The notes under the pieces were generated by a model. The model did not search any database. It worked only from the letters and a program-made list of their open reading frames with translations, and was not told where the DNA came from. DNA of 64,000 nt from Chloroflexota bacterium (lineage in GTDB: Bacteria; Chloroflexota; Anaerolineae; Aggregatilineales; Phototrophicaceae): positions 1 through 64,000 of the forward strand of contig JACAER010000009.1 of the NCBI GenBank assembly GCA_013388745.1, written 5' to 3'. The translations under genes and the position numbers were made by a program. The stretch's first letter is position 1. The number at the start of each line of letters is the position of its first letter. Shown in pieces: positions 62,125 to 64,000 of this stretch.

Positions 62125-62742
62125 TCAGGGCACGACCAGCGTCCAGGTGTATTGATAGATGAAGCCCGACGGCGCGCTGACGACGACATCGACGATATAA
62201 CGCCCGGCGTTCAGATCGGCGGCGCGGAAGCAGTAATCGTAGCCGCTGGGCACAGCGCCCGCCGTGCCGCCGCGTCCATCGGAGACCGGGATCACAGGCG
62301 GGTAAAACGTAAGCGTGGGCGCAACCGGCGGCTGATCGTTCAGGCGAATGGCGAAGCGCGGCAGGTCTTCCGGGCTGTCCCAGACTGCGCCGCGCTCCCA
62401 GAAGGCGTCGCCACGCATAACGAAGCACACCTGATCGGCAATCAGCGGGTATTCGTCGTTGGCGCTCTCGGCCACGCCGCGCAGCACGCCGGGAAAATCG
62501 CTGTTAAGATGCACATCGACAGCCGTGCCCGCCGCCAGCGGCGGCATGGACGTCGGCGCGGCAGGCACGCAGGCGGCCAGCAGCAGGCCAAGCAGCGCAG
62601 TCGCCAGAATGCCAGGAGCGCGTAACGGATAGGGACGAGGCAGGCCTTGTCGGCGCGCGTCTCGTCCACCGCGCAACCATGCGCGAACCCGCTGAAGCGA
62701 ACAGCGAAAGACAGAAGCGTGCTGTTGGAAAAAGTGTCTCAT
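62125..62742 (-). CDS. Predicted lipoprotein with Ig-like/beta domain
   Basis: About 205 residues. After an unusually long, basic N-terminal region comes a hydrophobic signal GILATALLGLLLAAC with a lipobox Cys near residue 58; an internal start would give a more normal lipoprotein length, but I see none with a good site. The mature part has alternating strands with a Cys pair (VCFVMRG and YDYCFRAAD). No family is recognised. It starts nine bases after the alpha/beta hydrolase stop and is co-directional. Confidence 0.7.
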   Translation of the reverse strand: MRHFFQQHASVFRCSLQRVRAWLRGGRDARRQGLPRPYPLRAPGILATALLGLLLAACVPAAPTSMPPLAAGTAVDVHLNSDFPGVLRGVAESANDEYPLIADQVCFVMRGDAFWERGAVWDSPEDLPRFAIRLNDQPPVAPTLTFYPPVIPVSDGRGGTAGAVPSGYDYCFRAADLNAGRYIVDVVVSAPSGFIYQYTWTLVVP

Positions 62743-62750
62743 GCAGGCCT

Positions 62751-63524
62751 TCAGACAGCAGCGAGCAGCGTTTTGATGGCGGCGAAATAAGCCTGCATTC
62801 CATGATACAGCAGATCGTTGTGTCCGGCGCGCGCGATACGCAGCAGTGTTTTGTGGGCCGCGGGCGAGGCGGCATACAGGCGCTCGCCGTGTTCCAGCGG
62901 GATGAGCGTGTCATGTTCGCCGTGAATGAGGAGCGTGGGCATCTGCACGCTGGCGATTTTGCGCTCGTTGGCGAACGGATCGTTGATGGCTTGCAGCAGC
63001 GCTCTGGGAATGCCGATGCCAGCGAGCAGCGAAGGCGTATGGGCAAACGCGCTGTCGAGAATCAGGCCGCGCAACTGCTGCGCGAAAGTGTAGGCCAGAT
63101 GCAGAGCGGGGGCGCTGCCCAACGAGCGCCCCATGACATACAGCGGCAAATCTGCCGGCACGCCATGCCCGGCCAGCGCGGCAGGCAGCGCGCGGAAGGC
63201 GGCTTCGGCGTCGGGCAGCAGCGTGCTGCCCAGCGGCCTGCCTGTGCTCCAGCCATAGCCGCGGTAATCCAGCACCAGCAGCGCAGCGCCACACTCACGG
63301 AACAGCGGCGCAAGATCGTCGTAATCGCTGGCGACTTCGCCGTTGCCGTGAAAAAAGACGATCAGCGCTTTTTCCGCGCCGTAATGCAGGCGGTAGCCCA
63401 GCGCGGCATCAGCGGCCACTGCCAGCGTGCCGTCGTGCGCGCCCGAATTCCCGCCGGAAACCGCCCGGCGCGGGTGAAACAGCATCGACAAAATCAGCGG
63501 GTTATCGATCAGAAAATCGGCCAT
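62751..63524 (-). CDS. Alpha/beta hydrolase
   Basis: A 257-residue alpha/beta hydrolase. The oxyanion region is IVFFHGNGEVASDYDDL, the nucleophile elbow is VMGRSLGSAPAL with Ser, the acid is in LLIHGEHDTLIPLEHG and the His in IARAGHNDLLYHG. The pattern, with GNGE after the oxyanion loop and LDYRGYG, is that of the ABHD17/BEM46-like group. The substrate is unknown. It is between the lipoprotein gene and the partial CHAD gene on the same strand. Confidence 0.88.
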   Translation of the reverse strand: MADFLIDNPLILSMLFHPRRAVSGGNSGAHDGTLAVAADAALGYRLHYGAEKALIVFFHGNGEVASDYDDLAPLFRECGAALLVLDYRGYGWSTGRPLGSTLLPDAEAAFRALPAALAGHGVPADLPLYVMGRSLGSAPALHLAYTFAQQLRGLILDSAFAHTPSLLAGIGIPRALLQAINDPFANERKIASVQMPTLLIHGEHDTLIPLEHGERLYAASPAAHKTLLRIARAGHNDLLYHGMQAYFAAIKTLLAAV

Positions 63525-63534
63525 GCGGCCCTCT

Positions 63535-64000
63535 TCACAGTGCGGTCAGCGCCAGCGCCAGTTTGCGCTGCACGGTTTTGGTGTTGAAGCGCTGCCAGAC
63601 ACTTAAAAATGTGCTCTGTAACTGTACCTGTTCTGCTGCCAGCGCGTCAATATAGTGCTGCAAGGCGACAGCCTGCTCTGTGTCCAGATCGGTGAGCAGA
63701 TCACCCAGCGCCGCTTGCGCCACGACCACATCGTTCAGCCGGCCTAAGTGATCCTGTATCTTTTTCAGATCGTCGATAAAACCGTCAATTTCCGTGCCGA
63801 GCACAGCGCTGAAAAGTGAGACGGCATAACGCATCCGCTTAAATTCAACGCGCAGCGCGTGCAAAATGTCGGGCGCGGCGCTTTCGATGTCGTGGTTGTG
63901 GGCGTAGGCGCGCACCGCGGCCAGGTGCTCATAAGCCAACATCGGCAGAGTCAGCCCCAGTGGATAAAGCGAATCGTGGCTAATGCCCATTCCCGGCGTG
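63535..64000 (-). CDS. CHAD domain protein, 5' end outside window
   Basis: The last ~155 residues of a CHAD-domain protein; the frame is open to the window edge, so the ATG at 63990 is not necessarily the start. The conserved basic helix ILHALRVEFKRMRYAVSLF binds polyphosphate or nucleic-acid-like anions in the family, and the helix KKIQDHLGRLNDVVVAQAAL follows. CHAD proteins are alpha-helical polyphosphate-binding proteins. A neighbouring alpha/beta hydrolase starts 10 bases after its stop. Confidence 0.88.
   Translation of the reverse strand, partial: TPGMGISHDSLYPLGLTLPMLAYEHLAAVRAYAHNHDIESAAPDILHALRVEFKRMRYAVSLFSAVLGTEIDGFIDDLKKIQDHLGRLNDVVVAQAALGDLLTDLDTEQAVALQHYIDALAAEQVQLQSTFLSVWQRFNTKTVQRKLALALTAL

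Noticed and set aside
62641..62690. REP-like palindrome near 62641-62690
   Set aside because: It lies inside the lipoprotein coding region and its similarity to the intergenic hairpins is weak.

Overview
The window looks like a chromosomal stretch of a GC-rich, aerobic member of the Chloroflexota, probably Anaerolineae-like. This is inferred from gene content and protein style: extracytoplasmic proteins with Thr-Pro linkers, a WD40 repeat protein with a signal anchor, a DUF3048 lipoprotein, heme A/O synthases with membrane and lipoprotein cytochromes c, and a groESL operon under CIRCE. No rRNA, CRISPR array, transposase, integrase or prophage is visible. One tRNA is present, tRNA-Ser(CGA).

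Layout. 1-9.5 kb: a partial Pro/Ala-linker protein; a decayed SPFH/flotillin-like gene; a solitary DNA methyltransferase broken by a frameshift; MGMT; a LiaF-like plus PspC envelope pair; a histidine phosphatase/PIG-L deacetylase pair with an in-frame 15-bp tandem repeat; a large GT-C-like membrane protein; and an aldo/keto reductase. 9.6-24.5 kb: DNA repair, replication and central metabolism (mutM, dnaE, pfkA, a YciI/SDR operon, aldose 1-epimerase, ybaK, a CNNM/CBS transporter, a multipass membrane protein, recF, a haloalkane-dehalogenase-like hydrolase). 24.6-32.5 kb: an RDD protein, a histidine kinase with two output-less receivers, small membrane/lipoproteins, manA coupled to an eroded MTA-phosphorylase-like protein, a secreted protein with three GW repeats, an F420/flavin-type reductase and an RRM RNA-binding protein.

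32.8-49.5 kb: a P1 peptidase, a dGTPase, a COG3910-type ATPase, a cysteine-less FmdB-like protein, purA, a cytosolic metal-receptor-fold protein next to a minimal histidine kinase, a heme A/O synthase and cytochrome c cluster, a DUF3048 lipoprotein, CheR-TPR, a cytochrome c lipoprotein, and a GyrB-like protein that keeps the ATPase/transducer layout but has no TOPRIM domain and has altered nucleotide-binding residues. 49.6-64 kb: a TIM-barrel isomerase, groEL/groES with a promoter and CIRCE operators, glnA, a second RDD protein, a 14-repeat WD40 protein with a PPC-like domain, DUF1684, a PLP decarboxylase, an S51 peptidase, a LOG protein, tRNA-Ser, a GlsB-like protein, a lipoprotein, an alpha/beta hydrolase and a partial CHAD protein.

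Most genes are housekeeping or accessory and sit in short operons with 4-base start/stop overlaps. The least ordinary features are the TOPRIM-less GyrB-like protein (48272-49411), the eroded nucleoside phosphorylase-like protein (29903-30556), the two decayed genes near the left end, and the three-repeat secreted protein (30596-31633). I did not find a clearly defined new multi-gene defence or mobile system.
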